Positions 21,879 through 35,285 are shown, counted from the first letter of the stretch. The stretch: DNA of 64,000 nucleotides from Myrica gale (GCA_963930655.1 OZ005620.1:3239001-3303000); one strand, 5' to 3'. Made by a program: numbers and translations. Notes: generated by a model from the sequence alone, not told the origin.

Positions 21879-24800
21879 TCAAGAATGCCGCGACTGCTTC
21901 TCCATGAAACCGAGAAGTTCACTGAAGAAAGTTCTAAAGGACGAGGGCCACCAATAAGATGATGATCCCTCTAGTATCAGTGTAGATGATGCTTTCTCCC
22001 CAAATTGGGGGATAATGTGCTCTCTCTTGTTTCCTTGAAGAACTCCACGATGAGCTCCATGCACCCTAATACCACTATCCTTTCCTATACTCTGCTTTCT
22101 TGAGGCTTTGTGCTTCAAATAAGGCACAACATACTTTTTTATGTCGCTTTTGGAGATTGCAAGATGATTTCCTGGAACACTAATGTACTTGACCCTTCCA
22201 GCATCCTCTAAGGTTTTCAAACCAATCCAATCCTCAGTGTACAGCTTCGTCTGGACAAAAAGGAGAGACAGAAACGAAGGTACCACTTGGGCTCAAAACA
22301 CAAGAAAATGGTTTAGTACATATGAAGTTGTAAGCTATATTGCTAAATTTAGGTGAAACAACATTCTTCTACATTCCAAGAAATATCGACTGACGCTTTT
22401 ACCACGTGAACTCATGTTTTTTTTAACTGCAGAACAATGTTGTAGTTTTCGAGCATGACATAATTTAAAAGCCATATGGTTTGCGCTGCCAACAACAAAT
22501 TTCTTTTAAATCTTTAGGCAAACCCTTAATTACTTGTCCACCATGAGACTCAATCCAACAGATCATCTATTATCATTACAGATAATCTGGAACTTTCCTT
22601 TACATTCTCAATCCCCTCAAGGTATGGTAAAAAACAGAATCTTCTTTTAGGTGCCAAACCATTATACTGTGGTTATTTTCTGTAGTTGAAATGTATTACA
22701 AGATAAAGAAAAAGTACCTCCCGTGGATGTAAAACTGGCTTGAAGGCTCCCTCAGGGAAATATCCAAACCAAGAGGTTTCCTTAGGTACCAAAACAGTGT
22801 CATGCTCAAACTGTTAACACACAAGAATAACAATTTTTTTGCTTCTGTGAGATAATCTAATAAATCTGAGAGGACCAAGAAATGTTAGCATATGGAAATA
22901 AACCTCCAATTGCCACTATAAGCCTGTTCAAAAAGGGGGCAAAAGGAACAAAAAATCAAAAAACTTACCATGATGAGCACCAAGTTCTGTAAGCTAGTGA
23001 ACCGTTCCTTGTAAGTGGAGTTTTTCTCATGAGGGAGTTCATTGTTGAGCTTTGGAAGAAATCTGCATCTCTCTAGATAGTTCGGGATAGCCTGGAAATT
23101 CAAAAGTTGATTCTGAAGTTTAAGTTTGGAGTCATAAAGAAATAAATATGATAGGCTGTATAATTGTAAATGCACATATGTCTACATGAAAAATTTTCTT
23201 TTCTCCTTAGGAGGGGAAGGGGAATAAGACGAAGACTGCCTCAGTTTATAGAATGTTTGATCCTGTGACTCGACAAAATTTTCTGAAGAATATTGAGCAA
23301 AAAACGGTTCAAAAGAAGCAGACTGCTAACTTTCATACAAATTCACGATTACGGGATTGCTAGAAGTATCCCTAACATAAGATTATGCAGTAGAAAAGCC
23401 TCACTGCAGCCTCTGTAATGATCAATCAGATTATACTTACATTTGGTAATTTAAGATAACCACTTGGAGCTAAGTGAGCCTGCAATTCCAGAAATCAAAA
23501 TTCCATGCCATGTAAGAGACATTCTAAAGAGAGTAGAATTTGGCAGCAGAATAAAGGCAAGAAGAAGGACTCCAACTTCAATAAGGCGTTGAATTAGCAA
23601 TAGAAGTTGGAAAAATAAAAGATAATGCAAAAACAAGTCAGTTCAAAGATAGAGTTATACTTGGATATACTCGCTATAGATCTCTGACTTGATGAGTTTG
23701 TTCGCAATAAGGCAAAAAAGACCAGACTGTAGAATCAAAAACCATACATGGATATTAGACAGAATCAATTAAACTCTTTTTAGGAAATTTCAGTACAGAT
23801 ACAACTAGGCCTTACATTGCCAATTGGTACGACAGTCACTTATTCCTAGAATCCTAGGTGATATTATCCAAGAGACAGCTTATCAACAATATTTAAGTAT
23901 CAGGGAATCTAACAGATCACTACATTTTTTTTTAGTAAGTAACAGATCACTACATAATATGCAGAGACTTGTCAAAAAGCCATCTCGTGAGACCAAGATA
24001 CACATCATAAGTATAATGGAACAGCTAACTCAATTGGACTCTAAGAAGTGCATAAAGAGTGCAATTACTGTAATGACTCAGTGCACTAGCCACATCTATG
24101 CTTTGACTTCAAAAGGACTAGTTAAGGTTGCTCTTGAAGCTCCCTGAATCATTATAAAACTCAATTCAACCTAGTAAGGTATCCATGTGAGACTTGGTTC
24201 TTATAAAACTCATCTCTCATTCCTTCTCTTCTTCACTCCATGTGGAATTTGGGGTATCACAATTACAATGACTTGTAGATAGATTTATCACTCCTTATAA
24301 CTCAAAAGCCAATTATACTATCAAGGAGAAGAGTTAATGACAGAAAGCCTTGATGGTACTTACACCACATAGAGGCACAGAGGCAATACCAGCATGAGGT
24401 CCACCCAAAGAGATAAAATTCTTAACCTGTTCCCAATAGTAAAAGATAAAAAATTTCATTTACATTGGGCCCAAATATGTGCCAGAAAAAAAATATGCAT
24501 AGAAGATTAAGAAAGGTATTATGCAGAAGATATGCACTAAACTAAATCAGCATTGATATGGGGATAGATTCACGAATCTATACAATATATTCTCAGAGCA
24601 TGAAAGGATGAGACACCCTTATTTTAAGTAAGTAAAGGAACTCTACTTTCCTATATTTAATGCAGAAACAGAAAGCTGTAATTCCATCGTGGAAAATGGA
24701 GAAAAATAAAAGAGGACTACCTGTAAGTCACTAAGTAGTTTGATAGAACGTGGGATGAGAAGATAGTTATTTGCAGGATTCATACTTTTCGAAGGAGAGA

Positions 24801-27800
24801 GAGAGAGAGAGAGAGAGAGTGAAATATGCTTCATCTGTCACAATCTTTCCTCATCATTATCTCAAATCCCTCAGCCCATTGGTACTCGTCAGCTTCAAAT
24901 CTGTTTACTGAATTAATGGTTATAGCCTCCTATTCCCGTTCCCAACTGCCAAACTTAAAACGAAAACTATATGTATCTCTAAAAGTTTCAAACTATAAGT
25001 ATCTGGCCGAAACCCGTATCAACATCATTCATGATGCCTTCCAATCATATTTCACTCAATGTAGGTTCAAATTGAGAATATTACAATTTCATTATGACAA
25101 CAATTTATGCAATGTGTTGAAAATAAATTTAAAACCACTAAAATAGCAAAGTCTATTGTCAAGATCGGTTCTTACAGGAGGTCCTCCGTCGCAAAATTCA
25201 ATAACACCTCGACTTATTAGATTACCCTGTCAGATGAAACAAATGACAAGAATGAGAACCAGTATACAGAAGCTACTTGATAATCAAGGTCACAATTTAG
25301 TAAATAATTAATACTAGGCACTAGGCAGTACAACAAAAAATTTGGTCCAACATGACAAGTTGATTCACACATGCTAAAACAACATTTTAATTTGCGGATA
25401 GGTTTGGAGAAACATTAGTCTCGTTCCAGAGTAAACCCAGCATGAAAGGATATTAACCAACCTAAAACACTGAAAGTGCAAACCAACAAATATTTCCTCA
25501 CTCTCTCTCGTTCAGTAGGCATCTAGGCACAGAGAAAGATGAACACCTAAACGAGTGGTTAACTGGAGCAACCATCCTGAACATTAACTATCTTCTGAAG
25601 CTCATTATAAAGAATTAAATGACAGTTAATACTGTACCTAGCACAATAAGAAAACAACACAGATAGTTATATAGACCATGCAGACAAGGAAGAAAAACAA
25701 TGCATTCGTAAGGACTGACGCAAATCAGGTTGCAAGAAGTACAGATTCAAGAGAAAGGTAACTGACAAGAAAAGAAAGGCACTAGAGGTGGAGCAAGAGA
25801 AATATCACATGAGTCCGTGGACGAGCGAATTTCAAAAAAATCATTGTTCTCACAGTTTTGAGCATGTGAACCCACAGAAAGGATCCATAAAGGACCTTCC
25901 AAAGCTGAGCGTGCTTTTTGACTGAGTATTTTTATGCACTTGGAGGACCCAGATACAACTCATTCCTTGCCAAAGCAAAGATAATGTTATGTTGTTTCAT
26001 GAATCACCTGAGTGAGAGAGCAACATATAGGTATCCACGCCTTAAGTGTGAGTGTGAGTGAGAGAGAGAGAGAGAGGGAGAGGGAGAGAAAGATACTTTG
26101 AAAGAAAGCAAATTTATTCTGCATCTACTAAAAAGGGAGAATCAATTTGAACATGATAAGTTCAAAACCAGGGAAGAGACATGACATCACTTATATCAGG
26201 AGGGGAGTGCTGCTCCAATCGATTGTGCCACATAAAATCATATATGTTTTAGCAGTTTGTCAATGAGCCATAAAGATAAATGAAGAAACTGTTAATCGGT
26301 AAACAAAATGATCATTAAGCAGATCACGCTAAGATTACAAAGACATTTGAAACAGGAAAATCCTGATCCTCACAAATCACCTGGGAGAGACCAACAATGT
26401 TGTAACCATTTCTCAGTTCTTTCATTTCCTTCACCTGTAGCATAATAATGTATCAGTAGAGTGAAACAAACTTGAAAAGCCATAGAAGAGCAGAATCCCC
26501 ACGGTGGCCAAGAGAGCTGCATCACCTGGTCACAAACAATTCCTGCCTGCAAATATGTAAGCTAATTGAATTACGACTAGACCTAGCATAAATATCATTT
26601 CCAATAAGACAAGTCTAGTTTTATCAAGCACTTGCCTGTTCCTCAAGAGGTAAAAACCAGGAATCCCATGTTCCATCCCCAACTTCTCTGCAGTAAGGAA
26701 AGAAATGAAACTATGAAGGAAATATCCTTCATATTTGCAGGTTTATGGTCCTGAAATGTTTCCAAGGGGAAAATACACTTCCTGACTATAACATAACCTT
26801 CACAATCATTACAGAAAACTCGAAGATACTTGCTCTGATTTTGGTTGAATAATGGGCAGGGGTGTATGAGCACTTGTGGTCCCTTAAATCATGGATGTTT
26901 CATAGTTAACTATCACCACATGCGAAAAGTACGATAAATGTAATGCAAAAAAAAGGAAACAGAAGAATAGCAGATTTTTTTTTAATAGAAAAAACACGCT
27001 GAGGCATCTGCTGTCTATGATCTTTTAGGTTGTTGCAATCTCATATAAATTTTGTTCTCTTGTTACTTTGTGGGTAAGGACTCATGGACATCAAAGAAAG
27101 ATATCAAGATATCTACATCAATGTTATGAATTGAGTGATAAGTCATGTCCCTTTTACCCTCTTTGACATGAATGGACTCTAAAAGTAATCCTAAAAACTC
27201 AGAAGCTTATCCACATTGACAGTTTGTAGCAAAATCTGCTTTTATTAACACCCATCTAAAAGGATTTACCTGGAAGACTATATCCAACCATGGAAAGGAA
27301 AAAAAAACTTGGATGTGGTAACACTAAGTTCTGTTGAATTTAGTTGTGCACTAGAAAAGGATTTGGTGATGGGTGAGGCCACTCACGGTGCATAGATCAA
27401 TTATTGATCTCATTTGATCTCCTTCAACGAGATGAAAACCAATATTCCATATCTGGAGACGACTCATAAAAAAAATGCATTTAAAGTATTAGAGTCATGA
27501 TCTAACGTCTACAATAATTCTTTACTTGGAAAAAACATATAATAACAAACTAAATCTTGGACATGATTAGATCCATGATCGGGAAGCTTTCTAAGAGGAA
27601 AAGATTATAAATTGCTTTAAACAATATGACTGTGAGATGTTATGCAAGCATACATGCAATATCCTTCAGTGCCAGAAAAGTTGCTCAGAAGCTCAGTGAA
27701 CTGTTTAACTCCTCGATTGGAGCACTTATCTCCAATTCCTGCCATGAACCATTAGAAGACGATAATGGAATTAACAAAGGGCAACCGCATAAATATTAAA

Positions 27801-29142
27801 GACAATATGAAACAGCCTTTTCAACTTTTTTGGACCGATCTGCCACTCCATTAAAGTTAGTAGATACTAAATTCCCCTATGGGAGTATTTAAAATCTAAA
27901 TGTAAATATACTAGCTCAAAACTTTAAAAGAAATTTTGAAAAAATCCAATGCAAATATCTCTAAATTGAGGACCAAAATGCCGACGCATCTCAAAGATTA
28001 GGATAACCATTGTATTTTTCCACAAATATATTGATTCAAATAAATTTCGTTTTTCTCCACAAATATACTCACTTCAATAAATTTTGAAGGAAAATGAGTG
28101 CACTAGTTAATAAGGAACTAGGAAGACATGATAATAACCATAATAAGGTAAAAAAACATACAGCTATTCAAATTTGATAGTGTGCTACCTTAAACGAGAG
28201 TTAGCACATCTGAACCCATTCAAATCCTAAGTTAGAACAGTTTACTATTTGATTCTCCAAAAATACTGAGGATGCCACCATTTTATGCACATTTGATGCT
28301 AGATGTTTCTGCAGCATTAGATGAGTCCAGCAAAAGCACATACAGGAAAATTTACTCTATAATGAAAGTTTTCTTTTTCAAGAGTTTCTACTTGTACTAA
28401 ACTCAGCTTCTCAATAAATACAATCTGCAACAAGTCTACTAAATGGCTTTTACAAATCTAAATAATTAGAGAACTACAGCACGATGTTAATATCTCTATG
28501 AACAAGTGTCTCCCTCCTAACCCTTTAAAGATCCGCGTTAACCTAAACAGAGGAATAATTCATATCTGTCAGTTTACCTTGGAAAGAAATTAGTTGAAAC
28601 CTAATCCTGATGTTAACCGGCTTAATCACTGAGAGCAAGTACCAAACGGATCCTCTTACAACACAATTTACTGATATATCACCTCCCAACTGATCCGATA
28701 AATGAAGACCCGCTCATTTGTTTCTTCAACAGTAGCGAGAAATTTACAGTACAGATTTATATACAAACACATTCATGACCATGGGAATAATCAAATTCCG
28801 TGTACAACACAACTTTCTTTTATAATCTACAACAAGATTCGATTAATAGCTACAAAGACATCAATTATCCAAAACTTGGATATCATACATATAAACAAAC
28901 ATTAAATACCCCCAAATAAAAGAGGTGACTTCCAAATACCCGGCAGAGAAAACCGAAACACGAATTTAAAAACTGATTCAAGAAACAAAACTCTGATTTA
29001 AAAAAAAACGAACTTCGAAAATACTAAAAAGAAAAGAAAAGAAATTACCATGGAGCACAATGAAGGGTATGGACTGCGAAACTGGGATGGTTATGAAGAC
29101 CAAGATGCAGATGAAGGCAATGACTGGTAACGACAAAGCCAT
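21879..29142 (-). CDS. Palmitoyl-protein thioesterase (PPT1-like), twelve exons
   Basis: Exons in transcript order: 29049-29142, 27654-27738, 26636-26687, 26526-26546, 26381-26434, 25176-25226, 24364-24426, 23661-23726, 23441-23479, 22969-23091, 22718-22810, 21879-22250; total 370 residues. Order: signal peptide (MALSLPVIAFICILVFITIP); IPFIVLHGIGDKC; GTWDSWFLPLEEQ; nucleophile elbow GLSQGN split over two exons; ISLGGPHAGI; a C-terminal SVPGNHL with the catalytic His. It should be a lysosome/vacuole-type or secreted alpha/beta hydrolase that removes S-linked palmitate from proteins. All junctions keep frame. One donor (after 26636) is GC rather than GT. Some exons are very small (21 and 39 bp). 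The C-terminal tail of about 50 residues, rich in basic and Ser residues, goes beyond what I recall as the usual length. Confidence 0.92.
23910..23955 (-). mobile_element. Micro-insertion with 16-bp target duplication (ii)
   Basis: TAACAGATCACTACAT occurs exactly at 23910-23925 and 23940-23955. Between are only 14 bp: eight T then AGTAAG, i.e. CTTACT plus poly(A) on the minus strand. It lies in an intron of the PPT gene. Confidence 0.6.
24798..24820. repeat. (GA)n microsatellite
   Basis: Pure GA dinucleotide run in a PPT intron. A similar GA-rich run lies at about 26050-26090 in another intron. Confidence 0.9.
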
Positions 29143-29243
29143 AATTTTTTGTGAGTTATACGCAGAGAGAGGTCAAAGGGAACGGATAATTTTGGATAAA
29201 CAACGATGATCCCAGGAACTTTTGGAAGATCTTTCCCCCACTA

Positions 29244-29252
29244 GTTATATAG
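29244..29252 (-). promoter_or_regulatory. Possible TATA box of the PPT gene
   Basis: The minus strand reads ACTATATAAC about 105 bp upstream of the ATG at 29142, within a small palindrome (CCCACTAGTTATATAGTGGG). Position and sequence are acceptable for a TATA box. Confidence 0.35.
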
Positions 29253-29687
29253 TGGGTTGGTTAGGCTGTTATGGTGGTTGGTGGTAAGTGACTAGTGAAC
29301 AAGGCACTTAAAATACAGATTACAGAGGGGCGATTTCAGCGACACGAGCCACCGGTGCTTGCGCTGCCGTAAAGCATTTATTCTCGTCCTCAGTTTCCTT
29401 CTTCGGGTTACCAATCGGTCATGACTTTGGGTCGGACTGGAGTGTCACTTTTGGCTTTGGGTTGAAAACTTGGGATTCCCTGCGGCGATGTGCTCGCTTG
29501 CTATCGCGTGGGCTTCCCGTGTCAGACTGTCGGCGTTCCCATCTCCTTTTTTTTAATACTTATATATATATACGTATTGCCGTGCACGCAATTAATTTTG
29601 GATAATTGTTTGGAACAGTTACTCGTCTTCAAATTGTAATGTCTCTCTATATTTTTATCTCATACATTGTGCACACGAAAGTATGTC

Positions 29688-29723
<36 letters not shown>

Positions 29724-31159
29724 CTAAACTTTTCTGGTCAAATTATTTTCACCAATCATGAAGCAAAAGAAGGTTAAAGAGCCCAGAAAGAACGAAACCC
29801 AAAAGGGATAAACAACATTTCTTTAACTACCAAGAACGGAAACCATTATTTTAAACAGAACTCTGACTCAAAGAAACCCACGAGCCCGTTGTGTAGGAAA
29901 AGAACCCCCACAAGCCCGTCCCCAGCGGAACTAGCCCAGCCCGGTCTCGAAGACTAGCTTTAACACCACTGCGGACTAAATGCAAACTTTACTCTACAAT
30001 TTTGATACTGTCCCTTTGTAAGAAACGATTATTTGGATCTGGCAAATTTGAGAGCCTTTTTTTTTGGGTACGAATTTTGTTGAAATTGAATAAGACTCAT
30101 TTTAACAGTCACAAAAATAGCTAAATTCTTATTTTAGTAATTACAAGTGAGGCAAAGTCCTCAAATTTCTTTCAGAAATAGATTTCGGTGTTGAAAATGT
30201 CTTAAAATAGACAGAAGACGAAAAAGTTTAAGACCTTTGAACTTCTTCTTTTTTTCTTCTAAGCAAGACCTTTGAACTTAATACCTTTCCTTCCCAGGAA
30301 AAATCTCCGAGTTTGGGATTCTCGTGACTTCCTCATATTATGTTTCTAGATCTGAGCCCAGAAGGAATCTACCCAAATGATTTCGTCCAAGAGTACGTTT
30401 GGAGGGTGAAATAGGGCTGGGCTCCTCCTCGTGCAATACCTTTAAGGAGCAATTCTTTCGTTACAAGCCCTTCGTTTCAAATTGAGGCCAATAGATCTGA
30501 CAAGTCATCTATTTGGATGAAAATTGGAAGAATATGTTCGTTTCCTACAATTTTTTCAGAACACAAAATTATTATCGAAAATATTCATAATTTAAACACA
30601 AAACCAATACATTTTACACAACCTCAAACAACTTTTTACTTTTTTATTCAACATAAATTTTCTCTCTATATTTTTTTATATAACTCCAATATTTTTTTAT
30701 TAAACAATTACAAATACTAATAAAATACTATTCAACATAGGTTGTGTTTGTGTTGAAATATTTTTAGTATTGAGTTTTGTGTTGGTATTGGGTTATTGAA
30801 AAAGTGAAGAGAGAGATAATTTTTTATATATTTTTGTAATTTTTTATATTTTTTAATGGGAGAGAGAGATTATATTGTAGTATTTTATTAGGAGAGAGAA
30901 TATTTTAGGAAAATTATTGGTGCAAACGCACCCATAAATATTCACAACTTCTTTAAAATCCTACATTTTTAGCAACTTCTCTAAAATACTACAATTTTTA
31001 GTCCTCTCCTTCATCGTAGGGTAGAAGGACACGGATTTGACCCGTTAGTGGACCAGAACCAGAAGATGGTGTTGAAGTGAAAATTTTTTGCCGGAACTTT
31101 TCGGCCTCTTCCTTCCGATTCGGTCCGTTTCGATTCTTGCCTTCTTGCACTTTTTAACC
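29253..31159. other. Intergenic with AT microsatellite and MITE-like sequence
   Basis: 29693-29720 is a (TA)n run. 30390-30920 has loosely inverted ends (ACGTTTGGA.. and ..GCAAACGCACCC) typical of decayed hAT/Harbinger-type MITEs. No gene seen. About 31020-31159 should be the leader of the NLR-like pseudogene. Confidence 0.4.
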
Positions 31160-31580
31160 ATGGCTGCATCAAATGGAACACGAACAAATCCTGCAGAAAA
31201 CTTGGACATTCGAGGAATCATAGGTACCATAGACAGATTGTTTGAGGAGGATCTTCCAAAAGCCGAGCTCTCTGTCACCCAGCCTACACCAGCTGACAGC
31301 AACCATAACGGCGATCTTGCAAACGGAAACAACGCAAACAGTGACAGCAACCATCAATCTCAATTGGAGAAAATAAGGAAAAAGCTCAATCAAGTTAAAG
31401 GTTCCTTAAATGAACTGAAGAAACTTGAAGAAGGTGAGCTCGGAAAACGAATACAACCTCATCTACGCCTCATCGGGGACATCCTTGCGAGTGAAACTGC
31501 TTCTGCTGGGCCAACCGAAGCCAAGTTTCGTTTCATCGTTAAGGAAATTGTGAAGATACAGAACTAGATTCCATCACTGC

Positions 31581-31587
31581 ACAAACT
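31581..31587. repeat. Left target-site duplication of the TIR element
   Basis: ACAAACT, repeated exactly at 32950-32956; the preceding C also matches, so 8 bp is possible. Confidence 0.85.
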
Positions 31588-32949
31588 GGGGTTCGGTTAT
31601 TATACTTTGCCATTATGGTACTGAGTAGCGGTTCAGATTGTGTCCTCAAATTTTAACGATCCAGATCGTGCCATGTGAGTTAAATGAATTTGACCCGCAC
31701 ACGAATAACACCAATACTGACCCTTTTTATAAATCACCCGCAATCTTCTTCTTCTTCCTCGCCATATCGCCAGTCCCCCACGTGCGTGCACAGCAGCCAG
31801 CCGCCAGCCGCCCACCTCCGTCTTCCTCTCCCTCTGTTCCTTTCTCTCTCGTCTCCATCCTCTCGTCTTTGTCTTCCTCTCCCTCTGTTGCTTTCCTCGT
31901 TCTGCTTGGGTTCAGGAGTTGGATCCTGGTAGCTCAGGAGCCGTTGTCTCGCAGTTTCTATTGCAGCAAGAAGTTGCTGCTGTTGATATTGCCGCTGCTC
32001 AATGTGCAGATACTGAGACACGTGGAGAACAGAGCACACCTCCACACGTCACAAGTTAGTTAGAATCTTTTGCAGGAATTGTTTCCATTATTTTTCTTTT
32101 TTCCTTTCTAATTCTTTTGGTAAATGTATATATACATTTTATTCATTCTTTCACACAAATACACAGAAAATTGCCAAGCTCTGGTTCTCGCCTATTGCGT
32201 TCCTTTTTCTATCTTTTGTTACAGTTTCATAAATATAGAAAAAGAAAGGTCAAGAGTAACACTCTGTTTAGGTGCAACCGCTTCGTACATGTCAGTTGAG
32301 GAAATCGTCTCTGTTAATCCAATAAACAACCCTTCCATACCACGCAAAACATCTGAGCAACAACAATGACCAGTTAATAACAGACTTTGTTCTTCACCTA
32401 AATCTTCCTCTTATTAAAGATCTATAGAGTTGATAAAAACTCTGTCCAACCAAATGAATGTCAAGAAGTTGGTATCCTTCATCCGTAGGCTTATTGGTCT
32501 AAGAGCGCAGCCAGCACTTAAGGAAGCTCCATCATCTTCTTACTCAGTGATCAACTGGGATGATTTGGATGAAGTCAAGGAAGATCCAACCATGTCTGCG
32601 AGCGGGTCAAGCTCGAGCTCGGGCTAGGTTCATGAAGGTGAGCAGTGTCGCGTGTATTTGTCAAGATTGAAGAAGGGGCAGGACAAAAGGTCTGTGTTGC
32701 GTGAGTTTCACAAGGTCTGCATCGAACTGGCGAGGAAGACGAAGCGGAGATCTGCAGGAAACAAATTCAGAAATCTGAGGATGGGTCGGGTAATATTTCG
32801 GGTCGGTAACACTCATATCCGGGTCAGGTGCGGGTCAAATTCATTTAACTCACATGGCATGATCTGGACCGTTAAAATTTGAGGACGCAATCTGAACCGT
32901 TGCTCAGTATACTCAGTACCATAACGACAATATATAATAACCGAACCCC
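31588..32949. mobile_element. Non-autonomous TIR transposon (Mutator-like or hAT-like) inside the NLR-like gene
   Basis: Ends begin GGGGTTCGGTTATTATA at the left and are mirrored at the right, with terminal inverted repeats of about 130 bp that include CTCAAATTTTAACG and AGTTAAATGAATTTGACCC. It is flanked by 7-bp duplications. Long inverted ends favour a Mutator-like element; the duplication length (7-8 bp rather than 9) does not fit it perfectly. The interior has a pyrimidine-rich block and two small unrelated frames (31638-32063, 32430-32627) without transposase motifs. The second (VINWDDLDEVKEDP) has gene-like composition and might be captured host sequence. Confidence 0.85.
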
Positions 32950-33883
32950 ACAAACTGTCCTCGACAGGTTCCGGACCTTACAATCAATCACTGATGGACA
33001 ATCTTTCCAAAGCCCGCAGTGCTGTCCTTGGACTCTTGAACCCACACAATAGTACAAACTTTCTCAATAGCCTCTTTTTCGAAGAAATTGAGGTAATTTA
33101 CAATGACCTTGATGAAAAGAAGTTCTTTTTGTCGTGCTTCGGTGTGCTTGCTGAAAATGAAGCGGTGAAGATGAGACTTTTGACATATTGGTGGGTCGGA
33201 GAAGGCAAATTGAAAACTTCAGGCACTGGAGATGACGCGCCAGAGAAAGTTGTGGATAAAATTCTTGGGGAATTTAAGGAGAAGGGCTTAATCGAGCCAT
33301 CTGATATCAAGCGAAAACGGTTAGTTAAAAGCTATAGAATGCATCCTCTTGTGCGCTCTGCTGCGATTATGCTTTCCCAGAAGAAGTTCTTTGATTACGA
33401 TTCTAAAGGAAATCCCACGGTGAATCTCTCAGAGTCTTACAGGGCATGTTTGGCAAGAGCTGAAGAAGCATCTTTGGAGCAGGTGTTTACTAACTCGATA
33501 CAGGAAAATCTGGAAAAACTCGTTACTTTATTCAACGTTAATGAGCCTTTTCCCGATCTCGAATTGCAGCTGTTAGCGAAAAGGAAAAATCTAACCGTAG
33601 TGGAATTGTTATCGAAGATGAGAAAGGTTGGAGTTCTTTATCTGGGGAGATGGCAAAAATCAGATAAGACCACATTGAAGTGGAAAGCGTTGAGTTCTTA
33701 AAAGGGTTGAGGAATATGAAAGAGTTGAGACTACTTAGCCTTCAAGGGATCTCTAGGATTATTGAGCTTCCTAGTTCCATAGGCAATCTCAAAAATTTGA
33801 TGATCTTAGATGTCAAGGCATGTCATAACCTGGAGGTGCTTCCGAAGGAGATAACTTTACTCATGCTTAACGGAGCTCTATAA

Positions 33884-34140
33884 CACGTCAGCAATTTGAA
33901 GCAGTCGACCGGTACATGAAGCGATCGACCGCTCACGTTCAAAACACATACCCGGTCGACCGCTACATGGTTCATTAAGCATATGGACGACAGACTGACG
34001 GAATAACCATTTTGTAAAAAAATATAAACCCAAGGACTAATATTTGAAAAAATGAAACTCAATGACTAAAACGTAAAAGCTTGTAAAACCTAAGAACTAA
34101 ACTGTTAAATTCTCACAATGTAATATGGACGCTGCTGTTC
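33884..34140. mobile_element. Truncated repeat with GTCGACCG motifs, ending the LRR region
   Basis: Directly after the LRR fragment, the near-palindrome GGTCGACCG or a variant occurs three times within about 65 bp (33905-33968). It is followed by AT-rich 'AACTCAATGACTAAAACG'-type sequence that resembles the arm of a fold-back element. This probably replaced the missing LRR 3' end. Confidence 0.4.
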
Positions 34141-34381
34141 GCATGGATCATTCGGTTCTTACTGTCTTTTTATAGACCACACGAGCTGCCTCTGTTATTC
34201 CTACAGAGCGCTCTTCCGCACGCGTGTACTTTGGTTGCTGAGACTCAAGCTGTGATTTTGGCATTTCGTGCAAAAAAACTGTTATTTGAAGTATAGATTC
34301 GGCTACAGATCTGGATTTTTTTTCCCTGCTACACCGAGAAAAAACTGGCACCACAAAAGCAAAATAACAAATAGGTTGTAA

Positions 34382-34856
34382 GGTCATTGTTCGACCCTTA
34401 ACTATAGGACAATTGCAATTGCGTTTTCTGAACTATCAGAACTGTGATTTATGTCCTCAAAGTTTTAGACATTCTTAATGTTCGTCCTCCGTCCAAATTA
34501 GCTGTTAAGTCTGACGAAATTGTCTGTAAAATTACCAAAATGCCCTCAAAGATAAATTCAAAAAATAAATAAATTAATATTTAAATAAATTAATTAAATA
34601 TTGAAATAGAGTTTTATTAGTTTCATTTAAAAATATTATTTTTTTAATATTATTTTTATTATTTTTTTATGAATTTTTAGTAATTTTGTCTTGATGGGTC
34701 ATTTTGGTCATTTTACATGCTTTTTCGTCAGATTTAATGACAGATTTGGGCTGAGGGCGAACATTAAGAATGTTAGAAACTTAGAAGACGTAAATTGCAA
34801 TTCTAATAATTAAGAGGCACAATTGCAATTGACCTATAGTTAAGGAGAGAACAATG
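34382..34856. mobile_element. Fold-back MITE (element E)
   Basis: Arms of more than 100 bp: CTTAACTATAGGACAATTG at the left pairs with CAATTGACCTATAGTTAAG at the right, extended outward by GTCATTGTTC/GAACAATGAC. The internal core resembles that of elements A and G (CCGTCCAAATTAGCTG). No coding content. Confidence 0.75.
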
Positions 34857-35285
34857 ACGTTACCCCTAAAAATAAGTGGAGAAACAAAAATCGAAAAGGC
34901 AAAACAATTATTAAAAAGTTAAAAAAAAAAACAGTTGTACTTCATAAAACTTACAGGAGAGCCTTAGGACGTGGTAAGCACTAAGCACAAAGAAAACGTA
35001 GAAAGCTACCCAAAATCTAACAACATGCGTACGTCGCCAGTTCTTCCTTAACAAACAAAGCCTTACAAAGTTGTCTCCGTCTCTATCGTATGTCTGCGCC
35101 GACATTAAGCCAATTTCATTTTGAGCTGCTGCCAAACTCCTCCTCCTCCCCCCCTCTCCCACTTCACTACTGAGCAGCTTTTCTTAAAATTATTCATTAT
35201 TTACTCCGGAGCCCTTGACAAAAATACGAATTCAACTTTAGTATCTGCCTATCTGCCTTCCTTCCAAGGTGCTTCTTGCTTGATG
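34857..35285. other. Gene-free spacer / 3' flank of the GUB_WAK gene
   Basis: A few hundred bases without supported features. The part next to 35285 is the likely 3' UTR of the minus-strand gene. Confidence 0.3.

Larger units (their letters stand above)
31160..33883 (+). pseudogene. NLR-like (N-terminal domain, winged helix, LRR) pseudogene interrupted by a transposon
   Basis: Part 1 (31160-31567) encodes MAASNGTRTNPAENLDIRGI and a Lys/Glu-rich, coiled-coil-like stretch, ending at a TAG. Part 2 (32957-33701) contains LNSLFFEEIEVIYNDLDEK, the winged-helix-like KKFFLSCFGVLAENEAV.. LLTYWWVGEG and an MHD-like MHPLVRSAAIML. Part 3 (33680-33883), in another frame, has LRRs (LRLLSLQGISRIIELPSSIG). 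Removing the 1.36-kb insertion and one copy of its 7-bp duplication puts parts 1 and 2 in the same frame, with only the TAG between. A frameshift at about 33668-33675 separates parts 2 and 3, and the LRRs stop abruptly after 'NLEVLPKEI'. There is no P-loop and no room for one at the junction, so the parent was probably already an NB-ARC-less relative. Confidence 0.8.

Noticed and set aside
31633-32627. ORFs inside the transposon in the NLR-like gene
   Set aside because: No transposase motifs, pyrimidine-rich low-complexity translation, and overlap on both strands.
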